Source: Cloacibacterium caeni
GTDB lineage: Bacteria; Bacteroidota; Bacteroidia; Flavobacteriales; Weeksellaceae
Reading direction: 5' to 3'
NCBI RefSeq assembly: GCF_907163105.1
Contig: NZ_OU015321.1
Coordinates: 620,001-684,000, forward strand
Length of the DNA stretch: 64,000 nucleotides
Each line of letters starts with the position of its first letter. Position 1 is the first letter of the stretch. Both the position numbers and the translations under genes were made by a program. The notes under the pieces were generated by a model. The model was given only the letters and a program-made list of their open reading frames with translations. It ran no database searches and was not told the DNA's origin. Positions 25,461-33,446 of the stretch are shown here, piece by piece.

Positions 25461-26285
25461 ATGTTTACTAATCAAACCTTTTTAATTACAGGAATCGCAG
25501 ACGAAAATTCACTCGCTATGTACGTTGCCAAAAAAATCATCAAAAATAACGGAAACGTAGTGTGTACAGGTCTTGGCGTGACTCCATTTCATAAAAATCT
25601 TTCAGAAAAAGCAGAAAGTTTTCTTAATAAATCTTACAATGACTTTGAAAATGCTTGTAAAAAATTATTAGGAGAAAATGTGTTAACTTTTCCATTAGAT
25701 ATTACCTTGCCAGAAAGTTTAGAGGCTCTCACAGATTTTCTAAATGAAAAGAATGTTAAGCTCAATGGTTTCCTTCATGCGATTGCTATGGACAAAACCA
25801 TTCGTCAAAAATCTGTAAAACCCATGTTGGAAGTTACAGCAGATGAATTTAATGATACCATGACGGTGTCTGCATTTTCTTTAATAAGCCTTTCTCACGC
25901 ATTATTGAAAAGCAAAGTTTTACAAAACGGAGCATCTATAGTTACTTTAAGTTACATTGCAGCAGAGAAGGTTTCATTCTTTCCTTATATCAATATGAGT
26001 ATTGCAAAAGCAGCATTAGAAAGGTTGACGATTGAAATGGCTTATGAATTAGGTAGAGATTTCGGCATTAGAGCAAATTGTGTTCGTTTTTCACCATATA
26101 TGGGAAGTAAAGCAGGAAATGCTACGCTAAAAATTGAAGATGTAGAAAGAGCCAATAGAATCAGCCCTTTAGGAAATGCAAATCCCGAAGATTTAGCCCA
26201 CGAAGTAGTGCATTTATTCAGAAAAGACATTAGAATTACAGGCGAAATTCGTCATGTAGACGGTGGTTTTCACATTATGGGTTAA
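25461..26285 (+). CDS. Enoyl-ACP reductase-like SDR (divergent FabI family)
   Basis: 274 residues. It has the FabI-type nucleotide loop FLITGIADENSLAMYVAKK, with the long G(I/V)A...S...I/A spacing of enoyl reductases rather than classical SDRs. The catalytic region SYIAAEKVSFFPYINMSIAK carries the Tyr-x6-7-Tyr...Lys arrangement, and GGFHIMG ends the chain like FabI. The sequence is divergent, so activity on enoyl-ACP is likely but the substrate is unsure. Paired with the KAS III gene upstream. Confidence 0.72.
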   Translation: MFTNQTFLITGIADENSLAMYVAKKIIKNNGNVVCTGLGVTPFHKNLSEKAESFLNKSYNDFENACKKLLGENVLTFPLDITLPESLEALTDFLNEKNVKLNGFLHAIAMDKTIRQKSVKPMLEVTADEFNDTMTVSAFSLISLSHALLKSKVLQNGASIVTLSYIAAEKVSFFPYINMSIAKAALERLTIEMAYELGRDFGIRANCVRFSPYMGSKAGNATLKIEDVERANRISPLGNANPEDLAHEVVHLFRKDIRITGEIRHVDGGFHIMG

Positions 26286-26664
26286 AATTTTCAGAAGCAC
26301 ACATTTTCTGCGTTTTTTCACTTGTCTTCGTGCTGCAGCCACTCGCTTTTTTTTTCCAAAGCATATGCCAAAACAAAAAAAAGAGCTCAAACAATGGCAG
26401 CATCACGGCTATTTTTCACCATTTTTCTCCTTTTCACTTTCTTAAAAAGAATAGGTTTCAAATTTTAGAAATAGTAAAAAGAATAAATTCGCGAATTTTA
26501 AAAATATCAATAGGAACGGGCTTTAGCCCGTTTCTTTTTTTAGAAAATTCCATTTGGCTTTAGCCAAAATTTAAAGATTTTATACTTTAACGGAATTTAA
26601 AATCAAATTCAAATAGAAAATCCTAAAAATTTTCTCAAATTTGTATCTCAAACCCAAAAAAAAA
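26286..26664. other. Gene-free stretch between the FabI-like gene and rarA
   Basis: No convincing gene. The first ~160 bases contain long T and A runs and only short shadow frames. Then come three perfect palindromes: AAATTCGCGAATTT (26485-26498), AACGGGCTTTAGCCCGTT (26515-26532) followed by a T run, and TTTGGCTTTAGCCAAA (26553-26568). The second looks like a terminator. The second and third share the core GCTTTAGC with the palindrome at 8549. Confidence 0.6.
26515..26541 (+). terminator. Terminator-like GCTTTAGC hairpin
   Basis: Eight-base perfect arms AACGGGCT / AGCCCGTT with a 2-base centre, extendable by a G-U and a G-C pair, then seven T. It is the only good terminator after the FabI-like gene, though 230 bases downstream. 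Confidence 0.6.
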
Positions 26665-27945
26665 TTGTACCAAAATATTCCTTTAGCCGAAAAACTCAGA
26701 CCCAAAACACTCGACGAAGTTTTAGGGCAAGAACATCTTACCGGAGACAACGGAACCATCCGTAAAATGCTAGAAAATGACACGCTCAATTCTCTCATTT
26801 TATGGGGACCTCCCGGAACTGGAAAGACTACTTTGGCAGAAATTATTTCTTCTACTTCTGGAAGGAAATTTTTCAAGCTTTCGGCGGTTTCTTCTGGAGT
26901 AAAAGAAGTGAGAGAAGTGATAGAAGATGCCAAAAAACAGAATCTTTTCACAGGGAAATCACCGATTTTGTTCATAGACGAGATTCACCGGTTTAACAAA
27001 TCTCAACAAGATTCATTGCTTCATGCGGTAGAAAAAGGTTGGATAGTCTTAATTGGAGCCACTACAGAAAATCCAAGTTTCGAAGTGGTTTCGGCATTGC
27101 TTTCTCGTTCACAAGTGTATGTTTTGAAGTCTCTAAGTTTTGAAAAATTAGAAGAACTCGCAGAAATAGCCCTTTCCAGATACAATGAAGAAGAACAAAC
27201 GCATTTTGCACTCAAAGAAAAAGAAGCGCTGATTCAATATTCAGGTGGCGATGCTCGAAAACTCATTAATTCTATAGAATTGGTTCTCAATCAATTCAAA
27301 AATGTAAAAGAAAAAGAAATCACCAACGAAGATGTGCTTTCGGTTTTGCAAGAAACGATGGCGCTTTATGATAAAAATGGGGAACAACACTATGATATTA
27401 TTTCGGCGTTTATCAAGTCTATGCGCGGTTCTGACCCAAATGGAGCGGTGTATTGGCTTGCTAGAATGATTGCGGGTGGTGAAGATGTAAAATTTATAGC
27501 ACGCAGAATGCTCATTTTAGCAGCTGAAGATATTGGTTTGGCGAATCCAAATGCTTTGACGGTTGCCAATAATTGCTTTCAAGCGGTGAATGTCATTGGA
27601 AATCCAGAATCTAGAATTATTTTGAGCGAAACAGCCGTTTATTTGGCTTGTTCACCGAAATCTAACTCTACTTATAAAGCGATTGATGCAGCACTTGCTG
27701 TCGTAAAACAAACCGGGAATTTGCCAGTTCCGTTGCACCTGAGAAATGCACCAACGAAACTGATGAAAGACTTAGATTATGGCAAAGAATATCAATATGC
27801 GCATTCTTATGAAGGGAATTTTGTAAACCAAGAATTCTTGCCCAATGAAATTTCTGGAACCCAATTCTATGTTCCTGGCGAAAATGCCACTGAAAGAAAA
27901 ATCCGCGAAGAATTGCAGAAAAAATGGAAGGGAAAATATTTTTAG
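26665..27945 (+). CDS. rarA: Replication-associated recombination protein A (RarA/MgsA)
   Basis: About 426 residues. AAA+ ATPase with Walker A GPPGTGKTTLAE, Walker B ILFIDEIHRFNK and the clamp-loader-like arginine-finger region, then the C-terminal MgsA tetramerisation domain (GSDPNGAVYWLARM). It acts at stalled replication forks. No ATG lies near the conserved start QNIPLAEKLRPKTLDE, so a TTG start is needed. I chose TTG 26665 over TTG 26641 because the latter overlaps a near-match to the promoter -7 box. Confidence 0.9.
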   Translation: MYQNIPLAEKLRPKTLDEVLGQEHLTGDNGTIRKMLENDTLNSLILWGPPGTGKTTLAEIISSTSGRKFFKLSAVSSGVKEVREVIEDAKKQNLFTGKSPILFIDEIHRFNKSQQDSLLHAVEKGWIVLIGATTENPSFEVVSALLSRSQVYVLKSLSFEKLEELAEIALSRYNEEEQTHFALKEKEALIQYSGGDARKLINSIELVLNQFKNVKEKEITNEDVLSVLQETMALYDKNGEQHYDIISAFIKSMRGSDPNGAVYWLARMIAGGEDVKFIARRMLILAAEDIGLANPNALTVANNCFQAVNVIGNPESRIILSETAVYLACSPKSNSTYKAIDAALAVVKQTGNLPVPLHLRNAPTKLMKDLDYGKEYQYAHSYEGNFVNQEFLPNEISGTQFYVPGENATERKIREELQKKWKGKYF

Positions 27946-27999
27946 GTTTGATGTTTGATGTTGGAAGCTAGATGATGGAAGATTGGATTTCTATGAAGT
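27946..27999. repeat. Short degenerate GATG-rich spacer after rarA
   Basis: Imperfect repeats of TTTGATG and AGATGATGGAAG type directly after the rarA stop. No gene and no hairpin. It leads into the palindrome array. Confidence 0.4.
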
Positions 28000-28454
28000 G
28001 TTCCGTAGGAACGCTATATGTGTACAAAATTTTCCCAAATAAAATAAAGTTCCGTAGGAACGCTATATGTGTAGAAAATTTTTCCCAATAAAATAAAGTT
28101 CCGTAGGAACGATAGGTTTGTAGAAAAAAGAGTACCTAGAAATGCGTTCCGTAGGAACGCTATGTGTGTAGAAAATTTTCGCATATATAATAAAGTTCCG
28201 TAGAAACGAAAGGTTTGTAGAAATTATGACCACCTAGAAAATGCGTTCCGTAGGAACGCTATATGTGTAGAAAATTTTTCCCAATAAAATAAAGTTCCGT
28301 AGGAACGATAGGTTTGTAGAAATTATGACCACCTAGAAAATGCGTTCCGTAGGAACGCTATATGTGTAGAAAATTTTCGCATATATAATAAAGTTCCGTA
28401 GAAACGAAAGGTTTGTAGAAATAATGACCACCTAGAATGGCGTTCCGTAGGAAC
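28000..28454. repeat. Array of ten palindromes GTTCCGTAGGAAC at 48-50 bp spacing
   Basis: The 13-base palindrome starts at 28000, 28049, 28098, 28146, 28195, 28245, 28294, 28344, 28393 and 28442. The copies at 28195 and 28393 have one change (GTAGAAAC). Steps are 49, 49, 48, 49, 50, 49, 50, 49 and 49 bases. Two tail types follow the palindromes in the order A A B A B A B A B A: A is CGCTATRTGTGTAG, B is CGATAGGTTTG or CGAAAGGTTTG. The spacers are themselves repeated, giving a higher-order unit of about 98 bases. No ORF is present. Confidence 0.9.
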
Positions 28455-28513
28455 GCTATGTGTGTAGAATTTCAAAGTTACAAAAATCACAAAGAGTTAT
28501 ATTTAAAATTCCT

Positions 28514-28521
28514 TAAATTTG
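28514..28521 (+). promoter_or_regulatory. Putative -7 box of the copper-delivery unit
   Basis: TAAATTTG, 14 bases before the ATG at 28536, about 60 bases beyond the last palindrome of the array. Confidence 0.5.
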
Positions 28522-28535
28522 TCCATCTTTAAAAA

Positions 28536-28895
28536 ATGAGAATTGTAATTGCCATATTTTTATTTTTGGTGATGTCGGTGCGTTCTGTGCTGCCATTATT
28601 AGATTATGTGGTGAATTACAACTACATTTCTACTCAACTTTGCGAAAACCAATCTGAACCTGATTTGCGATGCAACGGAAAATGCTACATGAAACACGAA
28701 ATGGCAAAATCTTCTGAAAATCAGTCGACTAAAATTCAGAAAGTGGAGTTTTTACAATTATTTCTTCCTACGGAAAGTTTAGCGATACAAGAACAAAAAC
28801 ATCAGGATTTTTCAAAAACGAAAGTTTTCATCCATCACTTTAATTTTACTTTTCAAGATTTTTACCCTGAGTTTTTTCATCCACCTTTAGTTTGA
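28536..28895 (+). CDS. Small exported Cys-containing protein, possibly copper-related
   Basis: 119 residues. An N-terminal hydrophobic segment (IVIAIFLFLVMSVRSVLPLL) acts as signal or anchor. Then comes a short motif QLCENQ...LRCNGKCYMKHEM with three Cys, two Met and a His, plausible metal ligands. The C-terminal part is aromatic (FHHFNFTF-like, with several His). No family is recognised with certainty. It sits first in a run with a YHS lipoprotein and SCO, so a role in copper handling for terminal oxidase assembly is inferred. Confidence 0.6.
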   Translation: MRIVIAIFLFLVMSVRSVLPLLDYVVNYNYISTQLCENQSEPDLRCNGKCYMKHEMAKSSENQSTKIQKVEFLQLFLPTESLAIQEQKHQDFSKTKVFIHHFNFTFQDFYPEFFHPPLV

Positions 28896-28947
28896 AATTA
28901 ATTTTCGTACTTTTATTCAATTAATTTTAACTTTAAAAAATCAAAAA

Positions 28948-29214
28948 ATGAAATCTATATTAACCGTTGCTTTTGTAGCAATTTCTATATTATCTTCTTG
29001 TCAACAAACGCCAGAAACTAAAAAAGTTCACGACCATAAAAAAACGACCCAAAAATTAGACGTAAAAGTGGTGAACGAAGAAGACCCGATTTGCGGAATG
29101 AAAACAGCAAAGTTTTTAAAAGATACTGCCGTTTATAAAGGAAAAACCTATGGTTTCTGCAATAAACTTTGCAAAGAAGAATTCAAAAAAAATCCAAAAA
29201 AATACGCGAAATAA
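28948..29214 (+). CDS. YHS-domain lipoprotein
   Basis: 88 residues. Lipoprotein signal with lipobox ILSSC (Cys about residue 18), a His/Lys linker, then a YHS metal-binding domain (DPICGMKTAK ... YGFCNKLCKEEF). YHS domains bind copper or other heavy metals and accompany copper ATPases and chaperones. Anchored in the membrane after processing by Lgt. It lies between the Cys-containing protein and SCO with short gaps, suggesting one transcript. Confidence 0.85.
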   Translation: MKSILTVAFVAISILSSCQQTPETKKVHDHKKTTQKLDVKVVNEEDPICGMKTAKFLKDTAVYKGKTYGFCNKLCKEEFKKNPKKYAK

Positions 29215-29223
29215 TTTCTGAAC

Positions 29224-29913
29224 ATGCCGAAACCTAAAAAAGCGTCTGGTTTTGGAATGAATAAAATGCTGGTGTACCAAATGATAGCTTTAGTGGCTAT
29301 TGTTTTGGCATTTATCGCAGGAAATTACTTTTTCAAGAAAAGTCTTCATACGGTAATGAAGGCGCCAAATTTTGAATTAATCGACCAAAATAATCGTAGA
29401 ATTTCAAATACAGATATGCTGGGAAAAGTCTATGTAGTAGAGTTTTTCTATGCGAGATGTCCTACGATTTGTCCGATTATGAATAATAATCTGAAATCCG
29501 TAGATAAAGCGATTAAGAGTAAAGATTTTGGGATTATTTCCATTTCTATAGACCCAGAAAATGACACGCCAGAATTTTTAAAAGCTCATGCTAAAAAATT
29601 AGGAGTAACCAATCCCAATTGGCATTTTTTGACAGGAAATAGAGATTACATCGGTGATTTAGCCAATGAATTTGATATTTATGTAGGCGACAAAGATGAC
29701 CAGTCAGAAAGTCTTAATCATAGCGGAATGCTGGCTTTGGTAGACAAAGAAGGCAATGTGAGATGCAGATTTGGGAAAGATGGCATGCCGATTCTTTATT
29801 ATTCTGGATTGAATTATGATGATCAAGAAGGAAAAAATGCGAGTTTAAAAGGCAAATTCCAGCCAGACAGAAAATTATTGATAGAAGACATTCAGAAACT
29901 TCTAGAAGAATAA
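29224..29913 (+). CDS. SCO1/SenC/PrrC-family copper chaperone
   Basis: 229 residues: one N-terminal membrane anchor (about 18-36) and a periplasmic thioredoxin-like domain. The copper site is visible as C79-x3-C83 (YARCPTICPIM) and the later His in SLNHSGML. SCO proteins load the CuA site of cytochrome oxidase or act as thiol reductases. It ends the copper unit and is followed by a terminator. Confidence 0.9.
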   Translation: MPKPKKASGFGMNKMLVYQMIALVAIVLAFIAGNYFFKKSLHTVMKAPNFELIDQNNRRISNTDMLGKVYVVEFFYARCPTICPIMNNNLKSVDKAIKSKDFGIISISIDPENDTPEFLKAHAKKLGVTNPNWHFLTGNRDYIGDLANEFDIYVGDKDDQSESLNHSGMLALVDKEGNVRCRFGKDGMPILYYSGLNYDDQEGKNASLKGKFQPDRKLLIEDIQKLLEE

Positions 29914-29915
29914 AA

Positions 29916-29945
29916 AAACGGTGAGAAATTTTCTCACCGTTTCCA
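29916..29945. terminator. Bidirectional terminator between SCO and hsp20
   Basis: Perfect 12-bp stem AAACGGTGAGAA / TTCTCACCGTTT, loop ATT (29928-29930), between convergent genes. A run precedes and T run follows. Confidence 0.85.
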
Positions 29946-29949
29946 TTTG

Positions 29950-30399
29950 TTATTTAATCTCTATGGTTTTCACTTCTTTTTTAGCGTTTTCTCTTTTCGG
30001 AACCGCCAATTTCAGAATGCCGTTGTCATATTTTGCTTCGATGCGTTCTACATCTACAATATCAGAAGGCAAGGTAAATGAACGGGTGAATGATTGATAA
30101 TTAAATTCTCTTCTGGTGTAGTTTTTCTTCTCATCTCTTTCTTCGTTTTCGGTTTGAGATTCCGAAGAAATGGTAAGAATGTTTCGATCGATGTTAATTT
30201 TAAAATCTTCTTTTTTCAATCCTGGAACCGCCATTTCAATTTCGTAATGGGTTTCGGTTTCTTTCACGTTTACAGAAGGCATGGTAAAGCCCATTTCTGT
30301 AAGGTTTTTTTCATTCCAGTTAAATAAATCTTTGGTAAAAAAATCTTCAAAGAAACTATTTAACCCTGTCATTGGATTTCTTTTCATTAAAGTTGACAT
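29950..30399 (-). CDS. Small heat shock protein Hsp20
   Basis: 149 residues, alpha-crystallin domain. The conserved VPGLKKEDFKINIDRNILTIS and the C-terminal YDNGILKLAVPK (the family's GVLTLTIPK motif) are present. The C-terminal IxI-type tail is KTIEIK. ATP-independent holdase preventing aggregation. A minus-strand -7 box lies at 30473-30466. No CIRCE-type inverted repeat was seen upstream. Confidence 0.92.
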   Translation of the reverse strand: MSTLMKRNPMTGLNSFFEDFFTKDLFNWNEKNLTEMGFTMPSVNVKETETHYEIEMAVPGLKKEDFKINIDRNILTISSESQTENEERDEKKNYTRREFNYQSFTRSFTLPSDIVDVERIEAKYDNGILKLAVPKRENAKKEVKTIEIK

Positions 30400-30465
30400 T
30401 TTTTTAAGTTTTAAGGTTAAACATCCGTGATGAAACAGTAATAAAAAATCGCTGAATTTTCAAAA

Positions 30466-30473
30466 CAAAATTA
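30466..30473 (-). promoter_or_regulatory. Putative -7 box of hsp20
   Basis: Minus-strand TAATTTTG matches TAnnTTTG. The position 19 bases further upstream reads TTTC rather than TTTG, a near match to the -33 box. Confidence 0.5.
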
Positions 30474-30565
30474 CAACGATTAAAAGATTTTAGAAAGTGT
30501 TTTTAGATAAATTTAGATTGAAAATTTCTATAATTTATAAAATTAATATACTTAAAATCAATAGT

Positions 30566-31405
30566 TTAAATTTCTAATAAGTATTCATTATAGTGACCTA
30601 GAAATTTCACTTCTGTACCGAGAGATTTCAGTTCTTCTAAGGCGTTATTAGACAAGACAGGATGCCATTCATTCGCTACATTAATGAAGAAAAAGTAATT
30701 TCCTAATCCAGTTTTTAACGTTCGGCTTTCAATTTTGGTTAAATTCATTTTTCGCCATGCAAAAACAGAGAGAACTTGATGCAAACCTCCTGCATGATCT
30801 TCTGGCAAAGTAATGATGAGAGAGGTTTTTTCGGTAGTTTTATTATGGGGAAGGTTCAGTCTTTCTCCCTTTTTTGAAATCACAATAAACTTAGTGTGAT
30901 TTTGTTCAATATCTTGAATATTCTGGTGAATGATTTTCAGTCCGTATAATTTTGCGGCATAAGAATTGGCAATCGCAGCATATTTTTTTTCAGGATTTTC
31001 GGCCACTCTTTTAGCAGCAGCAGCAGTAGAACCGAATTCTTGCTTAATCACATCTTTATATTCTTTGTCCAAAAAATGATAACATTGCGCCAAAGCTTGA
31101 GGATGAGAATAAATTTTTTCAATTTTGGTATTATTTGGGTGAATCATCAGTTGATGAGAAATGGGCATCACTACTTCTGTTTCCACAAAAATTCCGTCAA
31201 AATCATAAAGATAATCCAGCGTCATAGAAACAGTTCCTTCGATAGAATTTTCGAGGGGAACAACGGCTTTTTCTACCAAATTATTTTGTACTGCCTTAAA
31301 GCAATCTAAAATATTAGACTGTGGCAGAAGTTCTTCATTGGGGAAAATTTGTGAAGTAGCAAGCTGTGTAAAACTAGCTTGTGGTCCAAGGAAAGCGATT
31401 TTCAT
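30566..31405 (-). CDS. pheA: Prephenate dehydratase
   Basis: 279 residues from the ATG at 31405 (MKIAFLGPQASF). The frame is open to 31474, but a -7 box at 31417-31410 excludes the longer form. The dehydratase domain has GPQASFTQLA, PLENSIEGTV and GSTAAAAKRVA. The C-terminal ACT domain (SLIITLPEDHAGGLHQVLSVFA, with ESRTLKTGLGNYFFF) binds Phe for feedback inhibition. Makes phenylpyruvate from prephenate. Confidence 0.93.
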   Translation of the reverse strand: MKIAFLGPQASFTQLATSQIFPNEELLPQSNILDCFKAVQNNLVEKAVVPLENSIEGTVSMTLDYLYDFDGIFVETEVVMPISHQLMIHPNNTKIEKIYSHPQALAQCYHFLDKEYKDVIKQEFGSTAAAAKRVAENPEKKYAAIANSYAAKLYGLKIIHQNIQDIEQNHTKFIVISKKGERLNLPHNKTTEKTSLIITLPEDHAGGLHQVLSVFAWRKMNLTKIESRTLKTGLGNYFFFINVANEWHPVLSNNALEELKSLGTEVKFLGHYNEYLLEI

Positions 31406-31409
31406 AGAA

Positions 31410-31417
31410 CAAATGTA
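31410..31417 (-). promoter_or_regulatory. Putative -7 box of pheA
   Basis: Minus-strand TACATTTG, 5 bases upstream of the preferred ATG, which would make a nearly leaderless transcript. Confidence 0.5.
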
Positions 31418-31436
31418 AAAATTTTGAATGGAAAAT

Positions 31437-31463
31437 AAAAACCTCCCAAAAATGAGAGGTTTT
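31437..31463 (-). terminator. Terminator of acs
   Basis: 8-bp stem AAAACCTC (31438-31445) / GAGGTTTT (31456-31463), minus-strand T run after it. It is 27 bases after the acs stop and separates the acid-use block from pheA. Confidence 0.75.
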
Positions 31464-31490
31464 CGTGTGACCAAAAATTAACAATAATCA

Positions 31491-33401
31491 TTAGTTGATC
31501 CTTCCATCTTTTATTTCGTCTACAATTTCTGGATTGAGTAGGGTAGAAATATCTCCGAAGTTGCTGAAGTCTCCTTCGGCAATTTTTCTTAAAATTCTAC
31601 GCATAATTTTTCCAGAACGTGTTTTTGGCAAGCCAGAAACAAACTGTATTTTATCTAATTTAGCGATTGGACCGATGGTATCAGAAATCAGCATGTTGAT
31701 TTCTTTTCTCAAGTGGTCTTTGTCTCTGCTTTCACCAGTTTCTTTTAGAATGACAAATCCGTACAATGCATTTCCTTTAATATCATGAGGGAAACCAACA
31801 ATCGCAGATTCTGCAACAGCAGGGTGTAAGTTGATGCTATCTTCAATAGGTGCAGTTCCTAAATTATGACCAGAAACGATGATTACATCATCTACACGAC
31901 CGGTAATTCTATAATATCCTGTTTCGTCTCTCAATGCACCATCACCTGTGAAATATTTCCCTGGGAAGGCGGTAAAATACGTTTCTTTATATCTTTGATG
32001 GTCGCCCCAAATTGTTCTGGCAATTCCCGGCCATGGAAAACGGATACAAAGATTTCCATCTACTTGATTTCCTGTAATTTCATTTCGTTTTTCATCCATT
32101 AGAACCGGTTGAATTCCCGGAAGTGGAAGCGTAGCGTAAGTTGGCTTAGTTGGCGTAACAAAAGGAAGCGGAGAAATCATAATTCCGCCTGTTTCGGTTT
32201 GCCACCAAGTATCTACTATTGGACATTTTTTCTTGCCAACATGGTCATTATACCAATGCCAAGCTTCGTCATTAATAGGCTCACCTACTGAACCAATTAC
32301 TCTAAGACTTGATAAATCATGTTTTTCTACCCAAGAAGAAGATTCTTTAGCCAAAGAACGAATCGCAGTAGGAGCGGTGTAGAACTGTGTTACTTTGTGT
32401 TTTTCAATTACTGCCCAAAAACGGTCTGGCTCTGGATAAGTAGGAACGCCTTCAAAAATAACGGTAGTTGCTCCGTTAGTTAGAGGTCCGTAAAGAATGT
32501 AAGAGTGACCTGTAATCCAACCAATATCTGCAGTACACCAGTAAATATCATTTTCTTTATAATTGAAAACGTTTTTAAAAGTATAACCGGTGTAAACCAT
32601 GTAACCAGCAGTAGTGTGCAGCATTCCTTTTGGTTTTCCTGTAGAACCAGACGTGTAAAGAATGAATAATGGATCTTCTGCATCTATGATTTTAGTAACG
32701 AAATCAGCAGAAGCTTTTGGATAATAATCATCTAACCAAACATCTCTTCCTTCTTTCATTTTTACTTCGGTGTTGGTTCTTTTTACCACCAATACTTTTT
32801 CTACAGAAGGTGTTTTTTCTACGGCTTCATCGATGATTCCTTTTAGGTCAATAGCTTTGTTTCCTCTGTAACTTCCGTCTGAAGTGATAATCATTTTGGC
32901 TTCACAGTCATTCACTCTAGAAGTTACCGCAGAAGCAGAAAATCCAGCGAAAATAACAGAATGTACTGCACCCATTTTAGCACAAGCCAACATGGTAACC
33001 GCCAATTCTGGAATCATCGGTAAATAGATACAAACTCTGTCTCCTTTTTTTACACCCAATTCTGTAAGAACATTCGCCATTTTGCAAACTCTCTCGTGAA
33101 GTTCACGATAAGAAATGTATTGTGCTTCTTCATTTGGATCGTTAGGTTCCCAGATAATCGCGGTTTTATCACCTCTTTCTGCCAAATGTCGGTCTAAACA
33201 GTTTTTGGTAATATTGAGTTTTGCCCCTTTAAACCATTCGATTTTGGCTTCTTCCATGTCAAATTTCACTACTTTATTCCAGCGCTGATACCAAACAAAG
33301 TTTTCATCTGCAATTTTGTCCCAGAATTTTTTAGGATTCTTGATTGATTTTTTGTACTGCTTGAAATAATCAGGCAAATCGTGAATTACATAATTTTTCA
33401 T
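31491..33401 (-). CDS. acs: Acetyl-CoA synthetase
   Basis: 636 residues, AMP-forming ligase of ANL type. The P-loop-like YTSGSTGKPKG, the WWQTETGG motif (with the acetate-pocket Trp) and the conserved catalytic Lys region SGKIMRRILRKI at the C-terminus are intact. The latter is the site of regulatory acetylation. It activates acetate. Last gene of the minus-strand short-chain-acid block. Confidence 0.94.
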   Translation of the reverse strand: MKNYVIHDLPDYFKQYKKSIKNPKKFWDKIADENFVWYQRWNKVVKFDMEEAKIEWFKGAKLNITKNCLDRHLAERGDKTAIIWEPNDPNEEAQYISYRELHERVCKMANVLTELGVKKGDRVCIYLPMIPELAVTMLACAKMGAVHSVIFAGFSASAVTSRVNDCEAKMIITSDGSYRGNKAIDLKGIIDEAVEKTPSVEKVLVVKRTNTEVKMKEGRDVWLDDYYPKASADFVTKIIDAEDPLFILYTSGSTGKPKGMLHTTAGYMVYTGYTFKNVFNYKENDIYWCTADIGWITGHSYILYGPLTNGATTVIFEGVPTYPEPDRFWAVIEKHKVTQFYTAPTAIRSLAKESSSWVEKHDLSSLRVIGSVGEPINDEAWHWYNDHVGKKKCPIVDTWWQTETGGIMISPLPFVTPTKPTYATLPLPGIQPVLMDEKRNEITGNQVDGNLCIRFPWPGIARTIWGDHQRYKETYFTAFPGKYFTGDGALRDETGYYRITGRVDDVIIVSGHNLGTAPIEDSINLHPAVAESAIVGFPHDIKGNALYGFVILKETGESRDKDHLRKEINMLISDTIGPIAKLDKIQFVSGLPKTRSGKIMRRILRKIAEGDFSNFGDISTLLNPEIVDEIKDGRIN

Positions 33402-33446
33402 ATCAAATTTTAATTTTTTTAAATTCCTTTTGTAAGGAAAGTATCT

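Noticed and set aside
26330-26563. Plus-strand ORFs in the gene-free stretch before rarA
   Set aside because: They consist of Phe/Ser/Lys from T and A runs, overlap each other, and lack start signals.
28000-28454. CRISPR array
   Set aside because: The repeat is only 13 bases and palindromic, the spacers are copies of each other rather than unique, and there are no cas genes nearby.
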